From assembly GCF_004340945.1 (NCBI RefSeq), contig NZ_SLYD01000005.1, positions 1 through 64,000 on the forward strand: a DNA stretch of 64,000 nt, in the 5' to 3' direction. Positions within the stretch are counted from its first letter, which is position 1; the number at the start of each line of letters is the position of its first letter. The DNA comes from Sphingomonas sp. PP-F2F-A104-K0414. GTDB lineage: Bacteria; Pseudomonadota; Alphaproteobacteria; Sphingomonadales; Sphingomonadaceae. The notes beneath the pieces were generated by a model. That model did no database searches, was not told the DNA's origin, and worked only from the letters and a program-made list of their open reading frames with translations. Shown one piece after another: positions 26,206-35,671 of the stretch. The position numbers and the translations under genes are program-made.

Positions 26206-27501
26206 ATGATCCGACGTCGTAAATCGTCGTCCGTGCGCGGCACGCTGGTATTGTTCAGTGCCGGGGACTTCGCGTTCAATCTCTACTGGCAGGCGATCAG
26301 TCTATATCTGCTATTCTACTATATCGACGTGCTGGCGTTGCCGCCGGCGACCGCGGGTATCGTTTTCATGATCGGCGCGATCTGGGACGGGATCGCGGAT
26401 TTCGCCGCCGGCGCGGCAGCGGAGCGGATGCGGCTTTCCTATCGTCGGCTAGTGGGATGGGGTGCGCTGCCGCTCGGTCTGGCATTCGTAGCGATGTTCG
26501 CGGTCCCGGCTGGTGCAGCCGCCTGGGCGCTGGCGACACAGGTCGTGTTCCGCACGCTCTATGCCTTCACCAACATACCCTATGCCGCGTGGACGACGCG
26601 GGTCGCGCCGACCAGCCGGGAGCGCTCGTTGGTGGCAGGTCTGCGGATGGGGTTCGGCGCAGCGGCAGGCGTTTTGGTCGCCTTGGCCCTGCCCTGGCTG
26701 GTCCGAGGTACCGGCACCCACGCCGCCGCGACCGCGCTGCTCGCAATGCTGGGCGTGCCGGTGCTGATCGTCATCGCATGGCGCGTTCCCGAACCGACAC
26801 CGCCCGTTTCGACATCCGACCATCCCCGGATCCTGTCCGGGCTTGGCGCACTGGTTCGCAATCGCGCGTTCGTCGCGCTCAACATCGCAGCGGCAGCGGG
26901 CGGTGCCGCGACCGCGCTGACCAGCCAATCGGTGCTCTATTTCTTTCGCTATGTGCTCCACGACGCGCCTGGTGGCCCGCACGCGCTGGCCGGCATGGCG
27001 CTCGGCAGCCTGGTGGCGGTGCCCCTCTGGACGGCGGTCGCGAGAGCCCGGGGTGCGCGGACCGCCTGGATCGTTGCTGGAGTGTTCGCGCTTCTGTTGC
27101 CCGCCGGGTTCGCGCTGATCGCAAGCCCCGGCACCACCGCGACGGCAGCGTTCCTGCTGGCGATGCAGGCAGCGTTCGTCGGCGTCTCGGTGGCGGCGTG
27201 GACGCTGTTGCCCGATGCGGTCGACTGGGGCGAAGCGCAGAGCGGCAAACGCGTCGAGGCGCTGGCGTTCGGCAGCTTCGCGCTGGTGCAGAAGATCGCG
27301 CTCGCGGGCACGGGATTCGCGATCGGTGCGGTCTATCAGGCGAACGGGTTCGTGGCCGGTGCGGCGCAAGGCTCGGACAGCTTGTACGCGATCCGGTGGC
27401 TGATGCTAGCGGGCCCCGCCTTGCTGATCGCGGCGATGCTGGTGGCGGTGATCGCCATCCCGCTTCGCCGCGATACGCTGTTGCAGGTCAGGCGAGCGTG
27501 A
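26206..27501 (+). CDS. MFS transporter, GPH (sugar:cation symporter)-like
   Basis: The 431-residue protein has about 12 membrane segments and the N-terminal sequence FSAGDFAFNLYWQAISLYLL followed by GAIWDGIADFAAG, the D-G-x-x-D signature of glycoside-pentoside-hexuronide symporters. WTLLPDAVDWGEAQSGKRVE between helices is likewise a hallmark. Its stop overlaps the end of the convergent GH3 beta-glucosidase by 14 bp. Together with GH3, LacI, the TonB receptor and GH144 it likely imports the sugar produced in the periplasm. The start ATG 26206 is preferred. ATG 26182 is in frame and adds eight residues. Confidence 0.88.
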   Translation: MIRRRKSSSVRGTLVLFSAGDFAFNLYWQAISLYLLFYYIDVLALPPATAGIVFMIGAIWDGIADFAAGAAAERMRLSYRRLVGWGALPLGLAFVAMFAVPAGAAAWALATQVVFRTLYAFTNIPYAAWTTRVAPTSRERSLVAGLRMGFGAAAGVLVALALPWLVRGTGTHAAATALLAMLGVPVLIVIAWRVPEPTPPVSTSDHPRILSGLGALVRNRAFVALNIAAAAGGAATALTSQSVLYFFRYVLHDAPGGPHALAGMALGSLVAVPLWTAVARARGARTAWIVAGVFALLLPAGFALIASPGTTATAAFLLAMQAAFVGVSVAAWTLLPDAVDWGEAQSGKRVEALAFGSFALVQKIALAGTGFAIGAVYQANGFVAGAAQGSDSLYAIRWLMLAGPALLIAAMLVAVIAIPLRRDTLLQVRRA

Positions 27502-29806
27502 ACTCGCCGGAGACGCCCTCGGCCTGCGCCGAAGGGGCGACCCATATCTGGAACCGGCCTGGCTCGACGGTCGGTTTCAGGTCTCGTCCGACGAACAGCA
27601 GGTCGGCCTTGCGCAGGGTGAACGCCACGACCTGGCTCTCGCCGGGCTTCAACATGACCTTACGGAACGCCTTCAGCTCGCGGACCGGGCGCGTGACGCT
27701 GGCGGCTACGTCGCGGATGTAGAGCTGCACCGTTTCCTCGGCAGCCCGCGTGCCGGTGTTGGTGATCGTCGCGCGCACGGTCAGCGCACCGCCACTCGCC
27801 ATCTGCGCTGTACCGAGGTCGAGGCCGGCATAGCCGATCGTGCCATAGGTCAGGCCGTGGCCGAACGCGAACAACGCGTCGTTGGCGAACTCGCGGTAAT
27901 GCGCCTTGTATTCCGTCAACGGCCCCGGCGGGTTTGGACGACCGGTGCTCTTGTGATCGTAATGATAGGGCTCCTGGCCCGTCGCGTGCGGGAATGAGAC
28001 CGGGAGGCGCGCGGACGGCCCGGTCTTGCCGAACAGAACGTCGGCGATCGCTGGACCGTCCTGCGAGCCGAGGAACCAGGTGACGAGGATCGCGGGGGCG
28101 TCGAGCACGGCACCGCCGAGCGCCAATGCGCGGCCGTTGCGGAGTAGAACGACGATCGGCTTGCCGGTTGCCGCGACCGCGTCGACCAGCGCCATCTGCG
28201 CGGCCGGAATGACGATGTCGACGCGCGACTGTGCCTCGCCCGACATGCGCTGGCTCTCGCCGATCGCGAGCACGACGATATCGGCGGCTTGCGCGGCAGC
28301 GACGGCGGCGGGGATGCCGCCAGCCAGTGGATCGTCGACACCCGAACCGAGCGCGATGCTGACGAGCGACGGATCGGCAACCGTTGCGCGGACGCCAGTT
28401 GCGAGGTCGACCGCTTCGGCATCGGTGCCGTAGACGTTCCACGGGCCGATCAGGTCGTGCTGGCCTGCCGCGAACGGACCGATCAGCGCGATCCGCTTGC
28501 CTTGCCTCGGCAGCGGCAGGAGACCGCCGTCGTTCTTGAGCATGACGATCGACTTCGCACCGGCCTCGCGGGCGAGCGCGAGGCTCTCGCGCGTGCGGAT
28601 CCGGGTCTTCTCGCGGCGCGGATCGATCCGGCGGAACGGGTCGTCGAACAGTCCGAGCTGCACCTTCAGCGCGAGCACGCGGCGGACGGCCTCGTCGAGC
28701 CGCGCTATCGGCACATCGCCGGACGCGACCAGATCGGGAAGGTGCTTGAGGTAGAACCCGCTCTGCATGCTCATGTCGACGCCGGCCATGAAGGCGAGCT
28801 TGGTCGCTTCACGCGCATCCGCGGCAAAGCCGTGCGCGATCAGCTCCTCGTCGCCGGTATAGTCCGAGACGACGAGGCCGCCGAACCCCCATTCGCGCCG
28901 CAGCACGTCGGTGAGCAGCCAGGGGTTGGCAGTGGCGGGGACGCCGTTGATCTCGTTGAACGACGCCATGACAGTCGGCGCCCCCGCCGCAAAGGCCGAC
29001 TGGAACGGCGGGAAATACGTTTCGCGGAGGGTGCGTTCGGAGATGTCGACCGAGTTGTAGTCGAGCCCCGCCTCGGCCGCGCCATAGGCGGCAAAATGCT
29101 TCGCGCACGACGCGACTGCATCGGGCGCCGCTAGACCGCGTTCGCCCTGGAACCCGCGCACTCGGGCGGCAGCCATCATCCGGCCGAGCAGGACGTCCTC
29201 GCCCGCACCCTCGACGCCGCGACCCCAGCGCGCGTCATGGGCGATGTCGACCATCGGCGCGAAGGTCCAGTCGATCCCCGACGCAGCAGCCTCGGCCCCG
29301 GCCGCGCGCGCGGTCCGCCGGGCCAGTTCCGGATCGAAACTCGCGGCCTCGGCCAGCGGCACCGGGAACACGGTCCGCAGCCCATGGATGACGTCCGCCG
29401 CGAACAGCAACGGGATTTTCAGCCGCGACTCGCGCATGGCAGCGGTCTGCATCCGCTGCGCCATCACTGCGCCGTTGCCATTGAACACACCACCAAGCCG
29501 CCCCGCCCGAACATCGGCAAGTTGACTATCGAAACTGGCGGTCCCGCCGGCCGGGTTGAGCGATGTTGCTGCGCCGCCAGCCCAGGCCGCCGCCATCAGC
29601 GTCAGCTGGCCGGCTTTTTCCACCGCCGTCATCCGGCCGATCAGCGCCTCGACCGATGCGGGCAAGGCCGCCGTACCGCCCCTCGCCTGCTGGAGCAGCG
29701 CGCGTGCGGGACTCGCCGCCCAGGCCGTCACCGCGGCGGCGCCCATCATCATCGCCCGCCGTGAAATCGCCGTTGAATTCGCCCGTGAATTTGTTGCCAC
29801 CGTCAT
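27488..29806 (-). CDS. bglX: Glycoside hydrolase family 3 beta-glucosidase
   Basis: The 772-residue exported enzyme has a Tat-like signal (ISRRAMMMGAAAVTAWAAS), the N-terminal GH3 TIM barrel and the C-terminal alpha/beta sandwich and fibronectin-III domain (LGTAQMASGGALTVRATITN). The barrel shows FAPMVDIAHDARWGRGVEGA, KHFAAYGAAEAG, and the nucleophile Asp in GFGGLVVSDYTGDEE. The length and layout match BglX. It removes terminal glucose from beta-linked oligosaccharides in the periplasm. ATG 29806 is used. The gene faces LacI across a promoter holding a perfect palindrome, so LacI probably regulates it. The gene symbol is by family only. Confidence 0.93.
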   Translation of the reverse strand: MTVATNSRANSTAISRRAMMMGAAAVTAWAASPARALLQQARGGTAALPASVEALIGRMTAVEKAGQLTLMAAAWAGGAATSLNPAGGTASFDSQLADVRAGRLGGVFNGNGAVMAQRMQTAAMRESRLKIPLLFAADVIHGLRTVFPVPLAEAASFDPELARRTARAAGAEAAASGIDWTFAPMVDIAHDARWGRGVEGAGEDVLLGRMMAAARVRGFQGERGLAAPDAVASCAKHFAAYGAAEAGLDYNSVDISERTLRETYFPPFQSAFAAGAPTVMASFNEINGVPATANPWLLTDVLRREWGFGGLVVSDYTGDEELIAHGFAADAREATKLAFMAGVDMSMQSGFYLKHLPDLVASGDVPIARLDEAVRRVLALKVQLGLFDDPFRRIDPRREKTRIRTRESLALAREAGAKSIVMLKNDGGLLPLPRQGKRIALIGPFAAGQHDLIGPWNVYGTDAEAVDLATGVRATVADPSLVSIALGSGVDDPLAGGIPAAVAAAQAADIVVLAIGESQRMSGEAQSRVDIVIPAAQMALVDAVAATGKPIVVLLRNGRALALGGAVLDAPAILVTWFLGSQDGPAIADVLFGKTGPSARLPVSFPHATGQEPYHYDHKSTGRPNPPGPLTEYKAHYREFANDALFAFGHGLTYGTIGYAGLDLGTAQMASGGALTVRATITNTGTRAAEETVQLYIRDVAASVTRPVRELKAFRKVMLKPGESQVVAFTLRKADLLFVGRDLKPTVEPGRFQIWVAPSAQAEGVSGEFTLA

Positions 29807-29896
29807 CCGCTCACCCCTGTCCATGCCTCTAGCGATCGCGCCGGCACACACCGGAAAGACGATCGTCGCAAGGTTCTTGATCCCTGCTTCTGGATC

Positions 29897-29912
29897 ATGT
29901 AACCGGTTACAT
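29897..29912. promoter_or_regulatory. 16-bp perfect palindrome, LacI-family operator
   Basis: ATGTAACCGGTTACAT is fully symmetric with a central CpG, the form recognised by LacI/GalR proteins. It lies between the divergent GH3 gene (start 29806) and the LacI gene (start 29973), so one site can control both directions. Confidence 0.75.
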
Positions 29913-29972
29913 CAAGAACAAGATGCCGATCGCAAAACGGAAGATCGGTGCCAGAGGGGATCCTGACGCTTC

Positions 29973-31004
29973 ATGCCGCACGCCACTGTCCGTGATATCG
30001 CCCGCGAAGCCGCGGTGTCGGTGGCGACCGTGTCGCGCGCGCTGAACGGGCACAGCAACGTGCGCCCCGAAGTACGCGAGCACATCGAGAGCGTCGCGTT
30101 GCGGCTCGGTTATGTCCCCCACGCGGCGGCACGCCACCTGAGCTCGGCGAAGTCGGGGATGATCGGCGTCGTCGTCCCCGACCTGCACGGCGAATTCTTC
30201 TCCGAACTGTTGCGCGGCATGGACCGCGAGGCGTCCGAGCGCGGCCTGTATTGCATGATGATGGTGATGCACGGCGATGCGCAGCGCGGCGTCGCGGCGT
30301 TGCACGCGATGCGCGGCCGGGTCGACGGGCTGGTGGTGATGGCGCCGCAGGTGTCGGCGGACGAACTGCTCGCGCACCTGCCCCGCGGCATGCCCGCCGT
30401 GCTGGTGAATTGTGCGCCGGGACACTCGGGACGCACCGAATTGCGGATCGACAATGTCGCGGGCGCGTCGGCGCTGGTCGAGCATTTGATCGCGACCGGC
30501 CGTCGGCGGCTGGTCCATATCTCAGGGCCAGCGGGCAACATCGATGCCGACGAACGACTGCGCGGCGCGCAGGAGGCGTGCGCGCGCGCCGGGCTTCCGC
30601 TCCGCGTGCTGGCCGGCGACTTCAAGGAGCCATCGGGCGCCGCTGCCGCCGCGACGTTGGTCGAGGAGGGCGCCGATATCGACGCGATCTTCGCCGCCAA
30701 CGACATGATGGCGATCGGCGCGATGATGACGCTCAAGCGTGCCGGCATCGTCGTCCCCGACCAGATTGCGATTGCCGGATTCGACGATGTTCCGCTGACC
30801 CGGCTCATCTCGCCGTCGCTCACCTCGGCGAGCATCGACATCGCCAGCTTCGGCGCCAGCGCGGTCGCCCGGCTCGTGAAGGCGATCGCGGGCGACGACG
30901 ATGGCGGTGTCGAGCAGCGCGTACCGATCGTGATCGTGCGCGAGTCCACCGGGCCGAGGCTGAGTGCCCAGCCCAATCAGAATCTTTCCAACGTCCACAA
31001 CTAG
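29973..31004 (+). CDS. LacI-family transcription regulator
   Basis: The 343-residue regulator has the LacI helix-turn-helix (ATVRDIAREAAVSVATVSRA), the hinge helix with SRALNGHSNVRPEVRE, and a periplasmic-binding-type sugar sensor from about residue 60, with GMIGVVVPDLHGEFFSEL and IAIAGFDDVPLTRLISPSLT near the end. It lies directly upstream of the TonB receptor (start 32 bp after its stop) and divergent from the GH3 gene, and the 16-bp palindrome is between. It probably represses the glycan locus and is released by a sugar such as a glucobiose. The effector cannot be told from sequence. Confidence 0.94.
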   Translation: MPHATVRDIAREAAVSVATVSRALNGHSNVRPEVREHIESVALRLGYVPHAAARHLSSAKSGMIGVVVPDLHGEFFSELLRGMDREASERGLYCMMMVMHGDAQRGVAALHAMRGRVDGLVVMAPQVSADELLAHLPRGMPAVLVNCAPGHSGRTELRIDNVAGASALVEHLIATGRRRLVHISGPAGNIDADERLRGAQEACARAGLPLRVLAGDFKEPSGAAAAATLVEEGADIDAIFAANDMMAIGAMMTLKRAGIVVPDQIAIAGFDDVPLTRLISPSLTSASIDIASFGASAVARLVKAIAGDDDGGVEQRVPIVIVRESTGPRLSAQPNQNLSNVHN

Positions 31005-31036
31005 AAACCCGAATAATCGGGAATAGGGGAACTACC

Positions 31037-34000
31037 ATGAACAAGATGATGTTGCGTGCGGCGGTCGTCTCGCTGACTGCGCTGTCCGGCGGGCTGCTGT
31101 ATGCGCCTGCCCCGGCGGCTGCGCAGGTCGGCCAGGCTTCGCTGCGCGGCACGATCACCGCACCCGCCGACAATCCGGTCGTCGAGGTCAGCGCGATCGA
31201 GATTTCCACGGGCTTGCGGCGCACCGTGCCAGCGGATGCCCGCGGCGCGTACAACTTTGCCTCATTGCGTGCGGGCACCTATCGGCTCGAGATCAAACAG
31301 CGCAACGGCACGCGCAATTCGGACGCGCTCACGCTGCGCGTCGGCCAGGTCGCCGGGCTCGACCTCGACTTGTCCGCGCCTACCGCACCCGCTGCGACCA
31401 CCGGCGCCGAACCTGCCGGCACCCCCGGCGCCGATGTGCCAGCCACTGGTGCAGCCTCCGGCGGTGACGAGATCGTCGTCACCGGCAACCGCATCCGTTC
31501 GCTGTCGGGTGGCCAGGTCGGCAGCGTCATCTCGTCGCGCCTGATCGAGCAACTGCCGCAGAACAATCGCAACTTCCTCGCCTTCGCCGATCTCGCACCG
31601 GGCGTCCGCTTCCTCGAGGATTCGAGCGGCACGTCGCGCATCCAGGGTGGCGCGCAGGACAGCCGCACGGTCAACGTCTTCATCGATGGCGTCAGCCAGA
31701 AGGATTATGTTCTCAAGAACGGTATCACTGGCCAGGACACCAGCTCGGGCAACCCCTTTCCGCAGCTCGCGATCGGCGAGTATCAGGTGCTGTCGTCCAA
31801 CTACAAGGCCGAGTTCGACCAGGTGAGTTCGGTCGCGATCACCGCGGGCACCAAGTCGGGCACCAACGAGTTTCACGGTGAGGCGTTTTTCGACTTCACC
31901 AATCAGGATCTGCGCGACCGCCGCCCGAGCGAGATCTTCCCGACCAACATCCCCAAGGCGGACACCAGCAACAAACAGTTCGGCGCCGCGCTGGGTGGCC
32001 CGATCATCAAGGACAAGATGCACTTCTTCGGCACCTACGAAGGCAAGCGCATCTCCAGCCCGTATGACGTCCGCCCGAACAACGACTTCCCGATCTCGTC
32101 CGTCCCCGAGCAGTATCGCGATAATTTCGGCACCTTCGCGCAGACATTCAAAGAAGACCTGTATTTCGGCAAGATCGACATCGTGCCGACCGACAACGAC
32201 CTGATCGAGCTGTCCGGCAAGTACCGCAAGGAATCGGGTCTCCAGAACACGACCGGGATCGACGCGGCGAGCACGTCCACGCTCAACAAGGTCGACGAAA
32301 AGCGCGGGCTGCTGCGCTGGCAGCATACCGGCAACCAGTGGATCAACGATGCGCGCCTGTCCTATGAGGATGCGGTCTTTTCGCCGACGCCCGCCAGCGA
32401 CGGCATCACGCAATTCTTCCAGGCGACCCAGCGGTTCGGAACGGCCGTCTCGCGGACTGACCTCTTGCGGTTCGGCGCGGGCAGCAACTTCCAGTCGAAG
32501 GGCCAGAAAGGCTGGACGTTCCAGGACGATTTCACCTTCACTGGCTTCCAGGGCCATACGATCAAGGTGGGCGGCAAGGCCAAATGGGTAAAGCTCAATT
32601 CGCTCGAGCAGAACCTGACCAACCCGCTATACACCTATGACGTCAACGCGATCCCCGGCGTCGCCTTCAACGACACGCTGCCCTATCGGCTCCAGTTCGG
32701 TGCGACGACGGATGCCTCGGGTAACGCGACGGTCCGGTCCAAGAACTTCCAGATCGGCTTCTATGCGCAGGACGATTGGGACGTCACCAGCCACCTCACG
32801 CTGAATCTCGGCCTGCGCTGGGACTATGAGCGGACCCCCGCCTATCTCGATTACGTCACGCCAGCGGTCAATGTGGCTGCGGTGTCGCCCGAAAACTATC
32901 CGAACCTCATCGGCGCCGATTATAACATCAACGACTTCATCACGGACGGCAGCAAGCGGAAGGCGTTCAAGGGTGCGTGGCAGCCGCGTCTCGGCTTCAC
33001 CTATCGCTTCGACGAGGCGGGCCGCTTCTCGATGTTCGGCGGCTATGGCCGGTCCTACGACCGCAACCAGTTCGACTTCCTCCAGCAGGAAGTCAGCCAG
33101 GGCCGGTTCCAGGTCCGCAGCTTCAACTTCATCGGCAACGACTCGGTCAATCCCTGCACGCCGAGCCAGACCTGCATAGCCTGGAATCCGATCTACCTGA
33201 CCGATGCCGGGCGCCAGCAACTGCTCGGCGCCGCGACCGGCGGCGGCAGCGAGTTCCGCTTCATGAAGAACGACCTGAAGGTGCCCTATTCGGATCAGTT
33301 CAGCCTTGGCGTGCGCGGTCGCTTCTCGCCGGTCGAGCTGGAGGTCGGCGTCACGCATATCGAAAGCAATGACGGGTTCGTCTTCCTGCTCGGCAATCGC
33401 CGTCCGGACGGCTCGTTCTTCTTCAACGATCCGACCTCGGCGACCGATATCCCGCAATCGCCCTTCACCTTCACGCCCAGCGGCTACGGCTCGATCATCC
33501 TCGGCAGCAACGGCCTGAAGACCAATTCGGACGCGGCCTATTTCAAGCTGACCAAGGTGTATTCGGCATCTTCGCCGTGGAGCATCGACGCCACCTACAC
33601 CTATACCCGAGCGGAAGAGAACCGGCAGTTCGGCGAGACCTATTCGCTCGATTATGCACAGATCTCGGACTATCCGACGCTGCGCTCGTCCGGCGTGCCG
33701 CGTCACCGGTTTGTGATCGCGGGCAGCGTCGACACCCCGATCGGCGTCACGTTCTCGAGCAAGTTCCAGATCGAATCGCCGAGCTTTGTGAAGGGCTTCA
33801 TCGACAATGCGGATCCGTTCGGGCGTGTCCTGGTCGGACGGCAGACGGCCGGCCTCGGCGATGCCTGGGGTCGCCGTCAGCTCGATTTCGCCTTCACCAA
33901 ATATGTTCCGATCGGCTTCGTGAACGATCAGGCGCGGGTCCGGATGCGGCTCGATATCCTGAACGTGATGAACGATCGCAACTATGTCGACTTCAACGCC

Positions 34001-34096
34001 AATGCGAGCGATCCGGCCTTTGGTCAGCGGTCGTCCTACAGCATCGGTGGCAACGCACCGCGTACCGTCAAGCTGTCGGCGGGCTTCTCGTTCTAA
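31037..34096 (+). CDS. TonB-dependent receptor with N-terminal carboxypeptidase-like domain (Oar-like)
   Basis: The 1019-residue outer-membrane receptor starts at ATG 31037, with a signal peptide ending PAAAQV. A carboxypeptidase-regulatory-like beta domain (about residues 35-115) is followed by a Pro/Ala linker, a TonB-box region (GGDEIVVTGNRIRS), the plug (NNRNFLAFADLAPGVRFLED) and a long beta-barrel ending RTVKLSAGFSF, with the terminal Phe expected for outer-membrane insertion. The architecture is that of Oar/SusC-like oligosaccharide receptors. It sits 32 bp after LacI and before a GH144-like lipoprotein, so it most likely imports the oligosaccharide that the GH144 enzyme releases. Confidence 0.94.
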   Translation: MNKMMLRAAVVSLTALSGGLLYAPAPAAAQVGQASLRGTITAPADNPVVEVSAIEISTGLRRTVPADARGAYNFASLRAGTYRLEIKQRNGTRNSDALTLRVGQVAGLDLDLSAPTAPAATTGAEPAGTPGADVPATGAASGGDEIVVTGNRIRSLSGGQVGSVISSRLIEQLPQNNRNFLAFADLAPGVRFLEDSSGTSRIQGGAQDSRTVNVFIDGVSQKDYVLKNGITGQDTSSGNPFPQLAIGEYQVLSSNYKAEFDQVSSVAITAGTKSGTNEFHGEAFFDFTNQDLRDRRPSEIFPTNIPKADTSNKQFGAALGGPIIKDKMHFFGTYEGKRISSPYDVRPNNDFPISSVPEQYRDNFGTFAQTFKEDLYFGKIDIVPTDNDLIELSGKYRKESGLQNTTGIDAASTSTLNKVDEKRGLLRWQHTGNQWINDARLSYEDAVFSPTPASDGITQFFQATQRFGTAVSRTDLLRFGAGSNFQSKGQKGWTFQDDFTFTGFQGHTIKVGGKAKWVKLNSLEQNLTNPLYTYDVNAIPGVAFNDTLPYRLQFGATTDASGNATVRSKNFQIGFYAQDDWDVTSHLTLNLGLRWDYERTPAYLDYVTPAVNVAAVSPENYPNLIGADYNINDFITDGSKRKAFKGAWQPRLGFTYRFDEAGRFSMFGGYGRSYDRNQFDFLQQEVSQGRFQVRSFNFIGNDSVNPCTPSQTCIAWNPIYLTDAGRQQLLGAATGGGSEFRFMKNDLKVPYSDQFSLGVRGRFSPVELEVGVTHIESNDGFVFLLGNRRPDGSFFFNDPTSATDIPQSPFTFTPSGYGSIILGSNGLKTNSDAAYFKLTKVYSASSPWSIDATYTYTRAEENRQFGETYSLDYAQISDYPTLRSSGVPRHRFVIAGSVDTPIGVTFSSKFQIESPSFVKGFIDNADPFGRVLVGRQTAGLGDAWGRRQLDFAFTKYVPIGFVNDQARVRMRLDILNVMNDRNYVDFNANASDPAFGQRSSYSIGGNAPRTVKLSAGFSF

Positions 34097-34107
34097 GACA
34101 CACCAGC

Positions 34108-34135
34108 GGGACGCGGTTACACCGCGTCCCGTTTC
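34108..34135 (+). terminator. Rho-independent terminator
   Basis: GGGACGCGG (34108-34116), loop TTACA, CCGCGTCCC (34122-34130), then GTTTCT. It lies 12 bp after the TonB receptor stop and 30 bp before the GH144 gene, so it may attenuate transcription between them. Confidence 0.75.
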
Positions 34136-34164
34136 TACTCGCTTATCAGTAACCGAAGGACGCC

Positions 34165-35616
34165 ATGATCGATCGCAGGCAGTTGCTGGGCCACACGACG
34201 TTGGGCCTGGCGGGACTTATGGCCGGCTGCGCGATGCCGTCCGCTACTCGGCTCGGCAGCGGGACCGGCGCCACGACCGGTACGGCTAGCGGCACGGCGA
34301 TGCCGACCGCGCTGCTCGCCGATCTGCATCAGCGCAGCTTTCGGTTCTTCTGGGAGACGACGGATCCGGCGACCGGGCTTGCACCGGATCGCTGGCCGAC
34401 ACCGTCGTTCGCGTCGATCGCGGCGGTCGGGTTCGCGCTGACCGCGTACCCGATCGGGGTCGTCAACGGCTGGATCACGCGTGACGAGGCGCGGACTCGC
34501 ACGCTCGCTACGCTGGAATTCCTTGCCGCCGCGCCGCAGGGCGACAGCAAGAGCGACGATAGCGGCTACAAGGGGCTGTTCTACCACTTCCTCGGTACCA
34601 CCAAGGGGCACCGGTTCGCGCGTGCGGAACTGTCGACGATCGACACCGCGCTCCTGATCGGCGGCGTGCTGTTCGCGCAGAGCTGGTTCGACTCGGATCA
34701 TCCCGGCGAGATCCGGATCCGGGCGCTTGCGGATCAGCTATATGCGGCGATTGACTGGAGCTGGATCGTGCCGCGGCCGCCGTTTATGTCGATGGGCTGG
34801 CACCCCGAAAGCGGCTTTATTCCGCACGACTGGAACATCTTTAACGAGGCGATGCTGCTTTACGTATTGGCACTCGGCTCGCCGACGCACGCTTTGCCGG
34901 CGGAAACCTGGGACGCGTGGACCGATCGCTTCGACGCGCAGTGGACCGACAAATGGGGCGGCGAACCGCATATCCATTTCGCACCGCTGTTCGTGCATCA
35001 ATACAGCCATTGCTGGATCGACTTCCGCGGCATCCGCGACCGCTACATGGCGAAAAAGGGCATCGATTATTTCGAGAACAGCCGCAGAGCGGTGCGGTCG
35101 CAGCGGGCGTATGCGATCGCCAATCCGGGTGGGTGGACCGGCTATGGCCCCGACGTCTGGGGACTGACCGCGTGCGACGGACCCGGCGATTTCACGATCG
35201 ACCTCGGCGGCCGCAAGCGCGAGTTCTTCAGCTATTCCGCGCGCGGGCCGGACGATCGTGACGACGGCACGCTGGCACCGACCGCCGCGGCCGCGTCGAT
35301 CGCGTTCGAGCCCGAACTGGCACGCCGCGCGATCGAGACGATGCACGGTCGCTACGGCACGCAGATCTACGGCAAATACGGGTTTCTCGACTCGTTCAAC
35401 CCGACGCTGACCGCAGCGTCGGCCCCGCTGAAGCATGGCAGCATCAATCCGAAGATGGGCTGGGTCGACGGCGATTATCTCGGGATCGACCAGGGTGCGA
35501 TCGTCGTCATGATGGAGAATTGGCGGACCGGGCTGGTGTGGTCGACGATGCAGCGCAATCCGCACATCCGCCGTGGGCTGGAGCGCGCGGGCTTCACCGG
35601 CGGGTGGCTGGCCTGA
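34165..35616 (+). CDS. GH144-like (glucoamylase/beta-1,2-glucanase family) lipoprotein
   Basis: The 483-residue protein has a lipoprotein signal (LGHTTLGLAGLMAGC) with the lipid-attachment Cys near residue 22. The mature domain is the glycoamylase/GH144 (PF10091-type) alpha/alpha barrel: FRFFWETTDPATGLAPDRWP, GWHPESGFIPHDWNIFNEAM, QYSHCWIDFRG, WGLTACDGPGDF and GYLDSFN-like KYGFLDSFNP, and near the end YLGIDQGAIVVMMENW. Characterised GH144 members are endo-beta-1,2-glucanases that give sophorose. The neighbouring GH3, TonB receptor, symporter and LacI fit a beta-1,2-glucan or other beta-glucan pathway. Substrate is inferred. The PF10091 family also includes uncharacterised members. Confidence 0.85.
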   Translation: MIDRRQLLGHTTLGLAGLMAGCAMPSATRLGSGTGATTGTASGTAMPTALLADLHQRSFRFFWETTDPATGLAPDRWPTPSFASIAAVGFALTAYPIGVVNGWITRDEARTRTLATLEFLAAAPQGDSKSDDSGYKGLFYHFLGTTKGHRFARAELSTIDTALLIGGVLFAQSWFDSDHPGEIRIRALADQLYAAIDWSWIVPRPPFMSMGWHPESGFIPHDWNIFNEAMLLYVLALGSPTHALPAETWDAWTDRFDAQWTDKWGGEPHIHFAPLFVHQYSHCWIDFRGIRDRYMAKKGIDYFENSRRAVRSQRAYAIANPGGWTGYGPDVWGLTACDGPGDFTIDLGGRKREFFSYSARGPDDRDDGTLAPTAAAASIAFEPELARRAIETMHGRYGTQIYGKYGFLDSFNPTLTAASAPLKHGSINPKMGWVDGDYLGIDQGAIVVMMENWRTGLVWSTMQRNPHIRRGLERAGFTGGWLA

Positions 35617-35671
35617 TCGCTGCCGCCTGCACCGTTTCCCGCACCACGTGCAGCCTCGGCTCGCGGATCGT

